A stretch of 64,000 nucleotides of DNA, from assembly GCF_000954115.1 (NCBI RefSeq), contig NZ_CP010797.1, positions 2,108,001-2,172,000 of the forward strand, given 5' to 3'. Made by a program: the position numbers and the translations under genes. The notes under the pieces were generated by a model. The model had not been told where the DNA came from, searched no databases, and saw only the letters and a program-made list of their open reading frames with translations. This DNA is from Rhodococcus sp. B7740 (GTDB taxonomy: Bacteria > Actinomycetota > Actinomycetes > Mycobacteriales > Mycobacteriaceae). Below, piece after piece: positions 25,288-34,482 of this stretch; position 1 is the stretch's first letter; each line of letters starts with the position of its first letter.

Positions 25288-26291
25288 TGTCGCACCGCGC
25301 GAGGTGCGGCCTGCTCGATCGCCCTGGCGGCGCGGGCAGGTGCACCCACGGTACGCAATGCCGACCACCGACCGCCACCGATGTCGAGAGCGCGGTTCGC
25401 CGCTGCGTGCCACCGCGCGACGGACGGCCACGTGTCGAGCACCTCGGCGACCGACCCGTGGGCCAGGGCCCGTCCGGTGGCCGACTGTTCTTCGAAGGGT
25501 CGAGCCTGCGGCACGACGATGGCGGGCACGCCCGAGGCGGCGACGTCGGCGACGGCGTTCTGGCCGGCGTGCGTGACGACGAGTGCTGCCGAACACAACA
25601 CCGGCCACACGTCGTCCACCCAGTCGCCCCCTGCCACGCCGAGTGCGCGGAACTCGAATCGGGCGTCCACCGCCGACCACGAGTCAACAAGGTCTCGGGT
25701 CAGCTCCGTGCCACCGGCGGCACCCAGAACCACCACCGTCGGATCGGCATGGGCAGTGACTCGCTCGCGCTCGGCGAATCGACTGATCGAGCCGGCATAG
25801 GTGGTCTTCTCCGCGAAGGGACGCAGCCAGGTCGGGTCGTAGACCTCGCGTGACCACGGCGCGACGATGTGGGTCGCCGCGCGATAGGCGAGGTCGTGAA
25901 TCGGATCGTCCCGCTCCCCGGGTATTGCCATCACGATCACCCGAACACCCATCAGTCGCAAGAACATCGCCACTTCCACCGATACGTCGACCACCACCGC
26001 TCGCGGCCGCTCGCGCGCCACCCACTCCGCGATGATCGCCATCCGCTCGGTCAGACCGTCCACGTCGTGAGGTGCCCAGTGCAGCACCCCTCCGGCCGAA
26101 CTGTCCTCCGCGGCATCACTTTCGACGGAATCGTCGACGTCGAGCGGAAGCGAGATCCACTCGGCCGCCGCATGCGCTGCCGGTCGAGCGCGCGAGGACA
26201 GCACCGTCATCGGCTCTGCCATCGACCGCGCGATGGCATCGGAACGGGTGATGTGACCGACCCCGTGGTGGTGCGCGTAATACCCGATCAT
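25284..26291 (-). CDS. MurG-like (GT28-type) glycosyltransferase
   Basis: A 335-residue GT-B protein. The N-terminus has AHHHGVGHITR (about 6-16), the glycine-rich loop seen in MurG and related enzymes. The C-terminal domain has VLGAAGGTE and THAGQNAVADVAASGVPAIVVP, the donor-binding pattern of GT28 proteins. It has no membrane helix. ATG 26291 overlaps the upstream gene stop (ATGA). Part of a four-glycosyltransferase operon; the sugar is unknown. Confidence 0.82.
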   Translation of the reverse strand: MIGYYAHHHGVGHITRSDAIARSMAEPMTVLSSRARPAAHAAAEWISLPLDVDDSVESDAAEDSSAGGVLHWAPHDVDGLTERMAIIAEWVARERPRAVVVDVSVEVAMFLRLMGVRVIVMAIPGERDDPIHDLAYRAATHIVAPWSREVYDPTWLRPFAEKTTYAGSISRFAERERVTAHADPTVVVLGAAGGTELTRDLVDSWSAVDARFEFRALGVAGGDWVDDVWPVLCSAALVVTHAGQNAVADVAASGVPAIVVPQARPFEEQSATGRALAHGSVAEVLDTWPSVARWHAAANRALDIGGGRWSALRTVGAPARAARAIEQAAPRAVRQ

Positions 26292-27397
26292 GCGATCGCG
26301 AGCCGGTCGTCGAGCTTGTCCGCAGCCGCAGCCAGTGTCGAGTGGTACAGCGCCTCGTACTCGTCCACCATCCGATCCATCGAGCACACCTGCTCCGCGC
26401 GCGCCCGGACGTCCGACCTTCTCAGCGCTGCCGCCGCGGGGATCGCCGCCGCGAGGCCGTGTACGTCGTCGGCCGCTACCAGCACTCCCGACGATGCATC
26501 GACGATCTCCGGTATGCCGCCTCGTGCGAACGCGGCGACCGGAGTGCCGCAGGCGAGTGCTTCCGCCACCACCAGGCCGTACGGCTCGGACCAGACCGGT
26601 GAGACGAGCGCTACCTCGGCACCGGCCACCAACGCCGCCAAAGCGGGCTGATCGAGGTGACCGACGTAGCGGATGTTCTCGTCGAGCATCGGCTCGACGA
26701 ACTCGTGAAAATACTCGAGATTGCTCAGCGGTCCGGCGATACGCAGCGAGCGGCCTGCTTCCTTCGCAGCCGCAATGGCCAGGTGCACCCCTTTCTCGGG
26801 GACCACCCGACCCGACCACACCACGTAGTCTCCGCCGGTACCGAACGGCCAGTCCGCCAGGGAGATTCCGTTGCGAATGACGACGGTCCCGGCGGTGACA
26901 TCGGCCCACTGCGAGGCGGCGAACTCGCTGACCGCGGCAAACGTGTTGGCACCGGGAGGGGCCAGCGCAACTGCGGACTCCAGCCACGCGAACGGCGGTG
27001 TGTGCAGTGTCGTCACCATCGGTACCGACAGCGTCGCCGACATCGCCAGCGGCAGGTAGTGCAGGCTGTGGTTGTGCACGATGTCGAAGGACCGAGACAG
27101 TGTTCCGGCGAGTTCGAGCATCACCGCCAGATACGCATGATGCTCACGAATCGCGGTGGGTGTGATCGCGACGTCGGCGATGGAGATCGGCGTCAGATCC
27201 AACGTCCGCACCGGTAGCAGGGTCGCATCCAGGTCGACGCTCGACCCGTCCGCAGCGAACAGACTCACCTGATGCCCGCGCTCGGTGAGCGCACGCACCA
27301 GGTTGTAGACATGTGCCTCCAGGCCGCCCGCGAAAGGCTGTGCCACCGGAAAACTCGATGACGCCAGCACCGCGATGCGAAGTGGGTTCTCGTTCAA
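26288..27397 (-). CDS. Family 4 glycosyltransferase (GT-B fold)
   Basis: A 369-residue GT4. An N-terminal acceptor domain with the GGLEAHVYNLVRAL loop (about 24-37) is followed by a GDP/UDP-sugar domain with VVWSGRVVPEKG and the E-x7-E motif in SEPYGLVVAEALACG. TTG 27397 is taken as the start: it has AAGGAG at ideal spacing and overlaps the upstream stop as TTGA. A start at any later methionine would remove the first Rossmann strand (RIAVLASSSFP). Confidence 0.85.
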   Translation of the reverse strand: MNENPLRIAVLASSSFPVAQPFAGGLEAHVYNLVRALTERGHQVSLFAADGSSVDLDATLLPVRTLDLTPISIADVAITPTAIREHHAYLAVMLELAGTLSRSFDIVHNHSLHYLPLAMSATLSVPMVTTLHTPPFAWLESAVALAPPGANTFAAVSEFAASQWADVTAGTVVIRNGISLADWPFGTGGDYVVWSGRVVPEKGVHLAIAAAKEAGRSLRIAGPLSNLEYFHEFVEPMLDENIRYVGHLDQPALAALVAGAEVALVSPVWSEPYGLVVAEALACGTPVAAFARGGIPEIVDASSGVLVAADDVHGLAAAIPAAAALRRSDVRARAEQVCSMDRMVDEYEALYHSTLAAAADKLDDRLAIA

Positions 27398-28479
27398 CGC
27401 ATCTCCTTGATCACTGCTGAATAGATCGCCGCATGAGTTGCTGCGATTCGTTGACGTTGTTCTGATCTGGTTCCGGAATCGACTGCCGGAACGCGTTCTG
27501 CGTGCGATGCCCGCACGGCAGAGACGAGCGAGGCGGGATCGAACGAGTCGATGCCCATCCGGAAGCTGTGCACCCGCGCCTGATCTGCGTAGAAGCCGCA
27601 GTCGGATGCGACGACGGCGGTACCGAGGTCGCGGCAGGCCTCGAGCCAGCCCGAGTGTGTTCCGAATCGATACGGCAGCACCGAGACATCGATCGACGAC
27701 AGATAGTCCCAGAGCGCGTCGTCGTCGAAACGTCGGTGCACGCGTACGTCGACGTCGGGAAAGCTGTTGTAGTCCAGCAGCTTCGCGCCGACCGTCGGGT
27801 TGTACCAGTGGCTGGAGTGCTCGAAGACGTCCTCGTCGATGTCCAGTCTCACCGTTGCGTCGGGTAGCGCCCGAGCGGCCTCGACCACAGCGTCCATCAC
27901 TGCCAACGCGTCGATGTTGGACCTCAGATTCTTGGCGTGGACACCGATGACGAACGAATCCGACACCGGGCGCGGGAGTGCCATCCGCTCGAGCGGCACG
28001 ACGTGCGGATGCTCGACCACCGTTGCCTCGACGCCCCACCGATCGTGAATCCGAGCAGCAGCACCCGCGGTGAGGGTGATGACGGCGGCGGCCGCGCGAA
28101 CCAGTACGTCCAACTGCCGGAGGTGATCGGCGTTGTCCGCGAAATGGGGATTGTGCAGGTCGTGGACCGTCAGGACCAACGGCTGCCGGTGGGCGCGTAG
28201 ATGGTCGACGGTACGGGTGAGCTCGTCCGGGGAAAAGGACTCGAACCCGAAATGCACGTGCAGCACGTCGAAGTCCACGTCAGTCTGTTCGGCTAGCCAC
28301 CGAGCATCGAGCAACCGTGGCGGCCACCACTGGTTGGGTACGTCCATTCGAACAGGGGCCGGATCGGGCAGCACGATCACCGACGGTTCGGCCGACGCCG
28401 CGTGTGCGGAGTCGCCGACGACGCGCTGCAGGTGTCGGACATAGGCGTGCGAGGACGGAACCGATGCAACGCGGATCAT
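27394..28479 (-). CDS. Glycosyltransferase (GT4-like, GT-B fold)
   Basis: A 361-residue protein, the first gene of the minus-strand operon. It has a LHVHFGFESFS segment and the VLTVHDLHNPHF motif typical of GT4 acceptor domains, and a C-terminal VLPYRFGTHSGWLEACRDLGTAVVASDCG block that matches the donor-binding region but has a modified E-x7-E. ATG 28479 has AAGGA just upstream. It is divergent from the WcbI-like gene, with 129 nt between starts. Function beyond glycosyl transfer is unknown. Confidence 0.78.
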   Translation of the reverse strand: MIRVASVPSSHAYVRHLQRVVGDSAHAASAEPSVIVLPDPAPVRMDVPNQWWPPRLLDARWLAEQTDVDFDVLHVHFGFESFSPDELTRTVDHLRAHRQPLVLTVHDLHNPHFADNADHLRQLDVLVRAAAAVITLTAGAAARIHDRWGVEATVVEHPHVVPLERMALPRPVSDSFVIGVHAKNLRSNIDALAVMDAVVEAARALPDATVRLDIDEDVFEHSSHWYNPTVGAKLLDYNSFPDVDVRVHRRFDDDALWDYLSSIDVSVLPYRFGTHSGWLEACRDLGTAVVASDCGFYADQARVHSFRMGIDSFDPASLVSAVRASHAERVPAVDSGTRSEQRQRIAATHAAIYSAVIKEMR

Positions 28480-28608
28480 GAATTCCTTCGGGGTCGGGCA
28501 GGTGGATCGTGCCTGTTCCCGACACGCGATACGTAGCCAGTACCCAGTTGCACCCAGGTTCAATCGGGGTTGGCGAAGCCCGTCCCCCGGGTCTACGTTG
28601 ACGAGAGA

Positions 28609-29583
28609 ATGGTCCAACACGAACGAGCACACGACGTCGGGGCAAGCATGGACGGGCGCACCCGCCACTACGGCGACTTCTACGGCATATCGAGCGAGCC
28701 GAGTCGCTCCCAGCACGACGGACCGCTACTCCTCGTCTGGGGAAATTGCCAGGCCGAGGCGCTGCGCATCCTCCTTGCCTCCGATCCGGCCATGCCGATG
28801 CGGACCGTCCGCATTCCACCGGTGCACGAACTCGAATCCTCCGATCTGTCCCACGTCGACCGACTCGTGCGGCAGGCGTCGGTGCTGCTCACCCAACCGG
28901 TTCGAGCCGGCTATCGGTCGCTGCCCCTGGGCGTGCCCGATCTGGTCGACGCGCTACCGCCCGACGCCACCGTGGTGCGTTGGCCGGTGCTCCGATATTC
29001 GGGGTTGCACCCCTTCCAGGTCATCGTTCGCCACCCCAGTGCCCCGGCTGCAGTTCCGAACATGGTGCCCTATCACGACTTGCGCACGATCCTCGCGGTC
29101 CATCGCGGCCTCGGCAGCGACGCGGACTGGGACGTTCCGGTCTCGGAGGACGGTCTACGTCGGGCAGCCGATGCCAGTCTCGACGAGTTGCGTCGACGCG
29201 AGGACCGAGACACCGATATCGTTGCGTCCGATCTGTTTCGAGACGCGGGCCGCCATGCCACGCACACGATCAACCATGCGACCAACGTGGTGCTCACCGG
29301 CCTGGCTCAGCGAGTACTCGACCACCTGAACACCGGTAGTACGGTCCGGGATCCAGGGCGGGAGCTGCTCGGAGGTGTTCGCGCGCCCGTCGAGGGTCGA
29401 GTGCTGAATGCGCTCGGCCTGCACGGCGATCCACGACCGAACTGGTCGGTCGACGGCTCCGACCTGACGCCGGATTCCGTTCACCGCGCTCACCTGCAGT
29501 GGTACGCAGCTCGTCCCGAATTCGTCGGCGCGGCCCTCGAACGACACGCCGAGCTGATCCGAACCCTGGAGCTGGCACCGTGA
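28609..29583 (+). CDS. WcbI-like polysaccharide biosynthesis protein
   Basis: About 325 residues. The start of the fold has LLLVWGNCQAEALRILL, the GNCQ motif of the WcbI family (a capsule-associated protein in Burkholderia with an SGNH-like CoA-binding fold). A later HATHTINHATNVVL segment carries the conserved histidines and asparagines. The family may acylate, or remove acyl groups from, a polysaccharide. ATG 28609 is used; ATG 28648 with GGGG upstream is equally possible. Its stop overlaps the next gene's GTG (GTGA). Confidence 0.75.
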   Translation: MVQHERAHDVGASMDGRTRHYGDFYGISSEPSRSQHDGPLLLVWGNCQAEALRILLASDPAMPMRTVRIPPVHELESSDLSHVDRLVRQASVLLTQPVRAGYRSLPLGVPDLVDALPPDATVVRWPVLRYSGLHPFQVIVRHPSAPAAVPNMVPYHDLRTILAVHRGLGSDADWDVPVSEDGLRRAADASLDELRRREDRDTDIVASDLFRDAGRHATHTINHATNVVLTGLAQRVLDHLNTGSTVRDPGRELLGGVRAPVEGRVLNALGLHGDPRPNWSVDGSDLTPDSVHRAHLQWYAARPEFVGAALERHAELIRTLELAP

Positions 29584-31901
29584 CCGGACCGGTACATCAT
29601 CTGGTGGTGGGACCGAACGAGCACGGGGTCGTCCGCTGCGCCCGCGAATTGGCCTCCGCAACAGGCAGTCCGGTGATCTCCGACCTCGAGCATCCTCCCT
29701 CCGACACGGCACTCCACGTGCACTTCACCGACCGGCTGTTCGGACGTAACGCAACCGAGGCCGCAGACGGATTCGCCGCGCTCGCCGAACGCCATCGAGC
29801 GCCCATCACCGTCACGGTCCACGATGTGCCGCAGGCATCCGACGGCCACGCATTCGAGGCGCGGAAGGACTGCTACCGACGGGTGATCGACTGCGCGGCA
29901 ATCGTGGTGGTCTCCAGCATGCACGAGCGACTACTGCTCGAGGACATCCTGGATCGCAGGCACGACGTTCGGGTCATCCCGCTCCCGATCGGACGCGCGG
30001 CGGAGCGGACAGCGGACGGCGTCGCCCCGCGAAAGGTCGTCGGCGTACTCGGGTTCGTCTATCCGGGCAAGGGGCACGAGGAGGTACTCGGCGCCATGAC
30101 GTCGCTGGACGCCGACGTCGACGTTCTCTCCATCGGTTCCGCGTCACCGGGACACGAATCCATGATCGACGAACTCGTTTCTGCTGCAGAGCAACTCGGC
30201 CGATCGTTCACCTCGACCGGTTTCGTTCCCGACGCCGAGCTCGACGAGATCCTGCGGTCGGTCGCCATTCCCGTTGCGTTCCATCGACATGTGTCGGCAT
30301 CGGGTTCGATCAATTCCTGGATCGCGGCAGGCCGTCGACCACTCGTCCCGCGGGGTCGGTACGTGGAGGAGATGGAGACCAACTCCCCCGGGGCCCTGTG
30401 GATTCACGACAATTCGATCGAGGGCCTCGCCGCTGCGATGGCAGAGGCTCTACGCCATCCCGACATGACATGGCAGCAGCACGACGTGGTCGCCTACCCC
30501 ACGCTCGAGCAGGCGGCCGTGCTGTACCGCGCATTGTTCGACGAACAGCGTGCGAAAGCGGCCAAGGAGCTGCCCGACGGCCGGTGGGTGGTACCGGGCA
30601 ATCGGTGGGATCTCGCCCCGTCTGTCGATCGCAACCCGCGAGTGTCCGTGGTGATTCCATACTTTCGTCAGCAGCGTCAGCTGGAGTTCGTACTCACTGC
30701 GCTGACGTTGCAGAGCTATCCGGCCACCCTGCTCCAGGTGATCGTCGCCGACGACGGGTCGCCCGACGCGCCGGACGTCGATATCTTCCTGCCCGCTCTC
30801 GACATCACCGTCGTTCGACAGGAGGACCGCGGCTTCCGTGCAGCGGCGGCGCGCAATCTCGGTGCATCGGTCGCCGACGGGGAGATTCTGTGTTTTCTGG
30901 ACGCGGATACGGTCCCCGAACCCGAGTACATCGCGGAGTCGGTGCGGCTGACCGGGGCAGTTCCCGATGCGCTCACCGTGGGTCGGCGACGCCACGCCGA
31001 TCTGACGGGCTGGACCGCCGAGGACGTGGCCGGGTGGTTCGGCGGAGGTTCGCACGGACCGCCGGAACTGTCGGAGCCGGGGTGGCTTCGGGACGGGTAC
31101 TCGCGCTCACGCGACTTGCTCGATGCCGATCGACGTTCGTACCGATTCGTCATCAGCGCCGTGATGTCGTGCAGCCGTGAATTGTTTTCCGACATCGGTG
31201 GATTCGACGAGACCTTCGTCGGATACGGCGGAGAGGACTGGGACTTCGCGCATCGCGCGTACGACGCCGGTGCCGTCCTGGCGCACCTGCCTGCCGCCGT
31301 CGCCTGGCACGACGGACCCGAATGGGCCGAGCGTACGGGCGGGGATCGGGAACGCAAGAACCTCGAAGCGCTGATGCTGTCTTCCCGCATCACCGACCCG
31401 GCCGCTCGTACCCACGGTCTCGTCTATGCCGTGCCCGAGACGATCGTGATCGTCGATGCAACCGGGCACAGCTCGGCGTCACTGCTGTCCACCGTCGGAT
31501 CGGTTCTGCGCCAACATGACTGCGCGGTGTGGATCGACGGTCCCGACGCAGCGTCGTTGCGAGAGCAGTGGGGTGACGTCGACCCGCGCATTCGTTCGGG
31601 TCGGCCCGGCGACACCGGCCGCAGCCATATTGTCGTGCACGTGCGCGGACTCGTACTGTTCGGTGAGCACTCTCTGCGCCGCATGCTGGCAACCGGTGCC
31701 GATCGTATGACCGTGGACGTCGGCGGCAGCGGCGTCGTCGAGTGTCGCAGTTCGCGTTCGCGGGCGCGTGCGGCGCGGTGGGCCGATGCACTCGGTCGTG
31801 ATCCGCTCGACGTGGCCGAGGATCTCTTCGGGCACACGCACCGCACAGCCGTCGAGTTCGGGATCTCGACCGGTGAGCATCAACCGGATCTGTCCTGGTG
31901 A
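29580..31901 (+). CDS. Two-domain glycosyltransferase (GT-B fused to GT2/GT-A)
   Basis: A 773-residue fusion. Residues about 1-340 are a GT4-like GT-B module (VTVHDVP near 75, VLGFVYPGKGHEEVLGAM, ASGSINSWIAAGRRP). Residues about 365-640 are a GT2 module with VSVVIPYFRQQRQLE, VADDGSPDAPD, FLDADTVPEPEYIAES and GYGGEDWDFAHRAYD. The last 130 residues have no motif I recognise. It may add two successive sugars to one acceptor. GTG 29580 overlaps the WcbI-like stop. Domain order and GYGGEDxDF link it to the separate GT2 at 24457. Confidence 0.83.
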   Translation: MTGPVHHLVVGPNEHGVVRCARELASATGSPVISDLEHPPSDTALHVHFTDRLFGRNATEAADGFAALAERHRAPITVTVHDVPQASDGHAFEARKDCYRRVIDCAAIVVVSSMHERLLLEDILDRRHDVRVIPLPIGRAAERTADGVAPRKVVGVLGFVYPGKGHEEVLGAMTSLDADVDVLSIGSASPGHESMIDELVSAAEQLGRSFTSTGFVPDAELDEILRSVAIPVAFHRHVSASGSINSWIAAGRRPLVPRGRYVEEMETNSPGALWIHDNSIEGLAAAMAEALRHPDMTWQQHDVVAYPTLEQAAVLYRALFDEQRAKAAKELPDGRWVVPGNRWDLAPSVDRNPRVSVVIPYFRQQRQLEFVLTALTLQSYPATLLQVIVADDGSPDAPDVDIFLPALDITVVRQEDRGFRAAAARNLGASVADGEILCFLDADTVPEPEYIAESVRLTGAVPDALTVGRRRHADLTGWTAEDVAGWFGGGSHGPPELSEPGWLRDGYSRSRDLLDADRRSYRFVISAVMSCSRELFSDIGGFDETFVGYGGEDWDFAHRAYDAGAVLAHLPAAVAWHDGPEWAERTGGDRERKNLEALMLSSRITDPAARTHGLVYAVPETIVIVDATGHSSASLLSTVGSVLRQHDCAVWIDGPDAASLREQWGDVDPRIRSGRPGDTGRSHIVVHVRGLVLFGEHSLRRMLATGADRMTVDVGGSGVVECRSSRSRARAARWADALGRDPLDVAEDLFGHTHRTAVEFGISTGEHQPDLSW

Positions 31902-31986
31902 CGTCGAATACGGCGCGGCAGCGACTGATGGAAGAATATGTATCGGCGGTCGTCGGGGACGACGGAACAGCAAGGTCGGGTGGACG

Positions 31987-32217
31987 ATGAACAGAACGCT
32001 GTATTCGATGCTCTGGATGATGGCGATCATCGCTCTCATTGCATTGATCTGGGGCACAGTCGGTTACGTGTACGCCGATGAACACCCACTGCGCCGTGCG
32101 GCGTTCGTCGGTGGCGGAGTACTGATCTCGGGATGGCTCATCGTGCTCGCAGCCGTGGGCATCAAGATCTCGCGACTGAAAGCGCGCCGCAGAGCGAGCA
32201 ATTCCGAGAACGACTGA
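31987..32217 (+). CDS. Small two-helix membrane protein
   Basis: A 76-residue protein with two hydrophobic helices (about 6-27 and 39-59) and a basic tail (KISRLKARRRA). GGTGGA precedes ATG 31987. It lies 85 nt after the two-domain glycosyltransferase on the same strand. No family recognised; it could belong to the glycan cluster or to the lipid gene downstream. Confidence 0.6.
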   Translation: MNRTLYSMLWMMAIIALIALIWGTVGYVYADEHPLRRAAFVGGGVLISGWLIVLAAVGIKISRLKARRRASNSEND

Positions 32218-32341
32218 CGAGTCCGCCGAGGTGCGGATTGAGAACGCCGTGGGCGGGTACTCCGCTTCGAAGTCTCGACGCGCAACAGCCGGTCACCTGC
32301 TCGTCGAGTTCCTCTCAGTCAGTGGCGAGCAAGGGTTCTCG

Positions 32342-33055
32342 ATGGTCAATCAGCGCAGTACGTCGCAGCAGCACGGAACGTCGGCACGGCCGGCGACTCG
32401 CGACGAGTATCTGTCGACGTGGTCGACACTGCACAACGGCATCGATCCTTCCTCGTCCGCGTTGGTCTCGGGTTGGCTTCGCGTGGTCTATTCGCTGAGC
32501 GCGCCGCTGGTTCGCGCGTCCGTCTCCGCCCACGCCGTCACCCTCACCGCCGTGGTCGTGGCAGGGGCTGCAGTGGCGCTGTCGCGACCCGGTACCTCCG
32601 CACCGTTGATCGCGGCGCTGCTCATCGTGATCTCCGGCCTGCTGGACGGCATCGACGGCGGGGTCGCGATGATCGGCCGTTCCCAATCTCAGTGGGGGTA
32701 CCTGCTCGACACCGTCGCCGATCGCTGCAGCGACCTGCTGCTGTTGGCGAGCGGTCTCGCTCTGGGTGCCCCGATGCCGCTCGTCGTCGCGGTCGGCGTG
32801 GTGACGTTGCTGCACGAGATGGCCCGTGCCCGCGCGGTGGGTTCCGGCATCGAGGACGTCGGCTTCCTGACGATATGGGAGCGTCCCTCGCGGGTGATCG
32901 CGGCTGCGGTCACGGCGACGGTCGCCGGGGCAGCGCCTGCTGCTGCGGGGACGTCGGCGACCATCGGGATGTCGGTGACGTGCGCGCTCGCGGCCGTCGG
33001 GTTCACCCAGTTGATGTTCGGGTTGCATCGTCGAGCCGATCGAATTCGGCGGTGA
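32342..33055 (+). CDS. CDP-alcohol phosphatidyltransferase family protein with altered motif
   Basis: A 237-residue membrane protein with about six helices. The family motif D-x2-D-G-x2-A-R-x8-G-x3-D-x3-D is present as Asp102, Asp105-Gly106, Ala109-Met110, Gly119, Asp123 and Asp127, so the usual arginine is methionine. All four metal-binding aspartates remain. Such enzymes join a CDP-linked lipid or alcohol to a second alcohol to make phospholipids. AAGGG lies before ATG 32342. Its 3' end overlaps the convergent YihY gene by 53 nt. Confidence 0.78.
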   Translation: MVNQRSTSQQHGTSARPATRDEYLSTWSTLHNGIDPSSSALVSGWLRVVYSLSAPLVRASVSAHAVTLTAVVVAGAAVALSRPGTSAPLIAALLIVISGLLDGIDGGVAMIGRSQSQWGYLLDTVADRCSDLLLLASGLALGAPMPLVVAVGVVTLLHEMARARAVGSGIEDVGFLTIWERPSRVIAAAVTATVAGAAPAAAGTSATIGMSVTCALAAVGFTQLMFGLHRRADRIRR

Positions 33056-33839
33056 CCAGCCAGCCGGCGAGTGCCAGTACATGGAACACGAACATCCACA
33101 ACATGATTGCGACCCCGCCGCCGATCGCGGTGAGGCCTCCGAACGGCGCACCCAGGTCCACCGGTATCGCCAGGAACAAGATGAATCCGTGTACGAATCC
33201 GGTGACGATGGACGAGGTGACGAGTGATCCGACGATCAACGCCCGCCAGTTCACCGCGCGTGGCGCGATCACGCGATAGGTCCATGCCAGGGGGACCGAC
33301 AGGATCACCCACAGGCAGTTGAAGCCGAGGAACACGCGCAGCGTCATGGCACCGATTCCGCCGCCGCCGGTCGACGCGTCGAGCAGCCGCGCGACGCAGA
33401 GGACTCCGGCCAGCAAGACCGGTGCGGCGGCGAAGAACGGGACCATCGCCAGTCGACCCCGCCAACCGGTGAACGACTCTCGTGTCGGTGCGAACCGCAC
33501 GATGGCCCGGCGCAGGCCCTCCCCGTAGAACGTCGCGGGAAAGATGGCGACCAGGACACCGATCGGGCCGAGTTCGACTCCGGCCGTGGCCAATCCATCC
33601 ACCGCCGCGCGAGCACCCAGGGCGTCGGGCAACAACGCCGACATGGCGTCGAACCCGCCGCGTACCCAGTCCGCCGACACCAGCAGGGTGCAGGCGCGGA
33701 TGGTCAGCAGCAGTAGCGGCACCACAGCGATGACGGCGTAGAAGGTCAAGCCGCCCGCGATCAAGGTGGTGTCCTCGCGGGCGAACCCGGCTTTGATCGC
33801 GCCGACTGCGCGCGTGGCCCGCGTGCGTATCGAGGTCAT
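33003..33839 (-). CDS. YihY/BrkB-family inner-membrane protein
   Basis: A 278-residue protein with about six membrane helices and YihY features: an N-terminal amphipathic part, GGLTFYAVIAVVPLLLL (about 29-45) and VTSSIVTGFVHGFILF near 205-220. Members are annotated as ribonuclease BN by error; they are membrane proteins of uncertain role. ATG 33839 is natural. It overlaps the phosphatidyltransferase gene tail to tail by 53 nt. Confidence 0.82.
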   Translation of the reverse strand: MTSIRTRATRAVGAIKAGFAREDTTLIAGGLTFYAVIAVVPLLLLTIRACTLLVSADWVRGGFDAMSALLPDALGARAAVDGLATAGVELGPIGVLVAIFPATFYGEGLRRAIVRFAPTRESFTGWRGRLAMVPFFAAAPVLLAGVLCVARLLDASTGGGGIGAMTLRVFLGFNCLWVILSVPLAWTYRVIAPRAVNWRALIVGSLVTSSIVTGFVHGFILFLAIPVDLGAPFGGLTAIGGGVAIMLWMFVFHVLALAGWLVTAEFDRLDDATRTSTG

Positions 33840-33878
33840 CTCGCGCGAGCACCGAGTAACGCGCCGACCGCAACGGTG

Positions 33879-34271
33879 TCATTCAAGGGTGATGTCCACA
33901 CCATCGATGACCTTGAGAAACGGGCAGATCGAGGTTGCCTGCGCCAGTACCGCTTCGGGATCGTCGGTGCCGGGAAGAGATACTGCGAGGGCGAACGTGG
34001 CGTCGTAGCCGGATGCATCCGAGTCGGTGAGTACGACGGTGCCCTTCACTGCGAGGTCGTCGACGCTACCGCCGACGGTTCCGAGCGCGATACGCAGAGA
34101 CTCGACCAGGCAGCTCGACAGAGCGGCAGCCATCAGTTGCTCGGGGTTTGTGTGCTCCCCCGGCCCTCCGAGTTGCTTCGGTTCTCGCACACCGAGGGAC
34201 AGAACCCCGTCGTCGGAGGTGACTCCCGTCGCGGTGGCAGAGACAGTTGCTGTGTACAGCTCGGTGTTCAT
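33879..34271 (-). CDS. OsmC/Ohr-family organic hydroperoxide reductase
   Basis: A 130-residue Ohr-like protein. Both redox cysteines are present: Cys54 in LSSCLVESL and Cys116 in SICPFLK, with the usual NPEQLMAAA helix ahead of the first. It reduces organic hydroperoxides using a dihydrolipoamide or similar thiol. ATG 34271 gives the normal family N-terminus; GTG 34319 is a longer alternative. It lies divergent from the ferritin-like gene. Motif spacing does not allow a firm choice between Ohr and OsmC. Confidence 0.83.
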   Translation of the reverse strand: MNTELYTATVSATATGVTSDDGVLSLGVREPKQLGGPGEHTNPEQLMAAALSSCLVESLRIALGTVGGSVDDLAVKGTVVLTDSDASGYDATFALAVSLPGTDDPEAVLAQATSICPFLKVIDGVDITLE

Positions 34272-34374
34272 CGATGTCGGATGTCCACTCGGCAGCCGAT
34301 CGAAACCGGCGGAGTCCACGCGCCCGGGTCGAGACCGAGGGGTACGTGTCGATGTTCACACATCGGATACATCA

Positions 34375-34400
34375 GTTTGACCAAACCTACCGACGGGTAA
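34375..34400 (+). promoter_or_regulatory. SigB/SigF-type promoter of the ferritin-like gene
   Basis: GTTT (34375-34378) and GGGTAA (34395-34400) are 16 bp apart, matching the actinobacterial general-stress sigma consensus GTTT-N15-17-GGGTA. The ferritin-like gene starts 82 nt downstream. Assignment is by consensus only. Confidence 0.5.
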
Positions 34401-34482
34401 CGCTGTGTAAGGGTCGAGCATCACGCTGTGACCCACAGGCATCGGCCAGAGCAAACGACCACCGAACCGAAAGGGGAGCACC

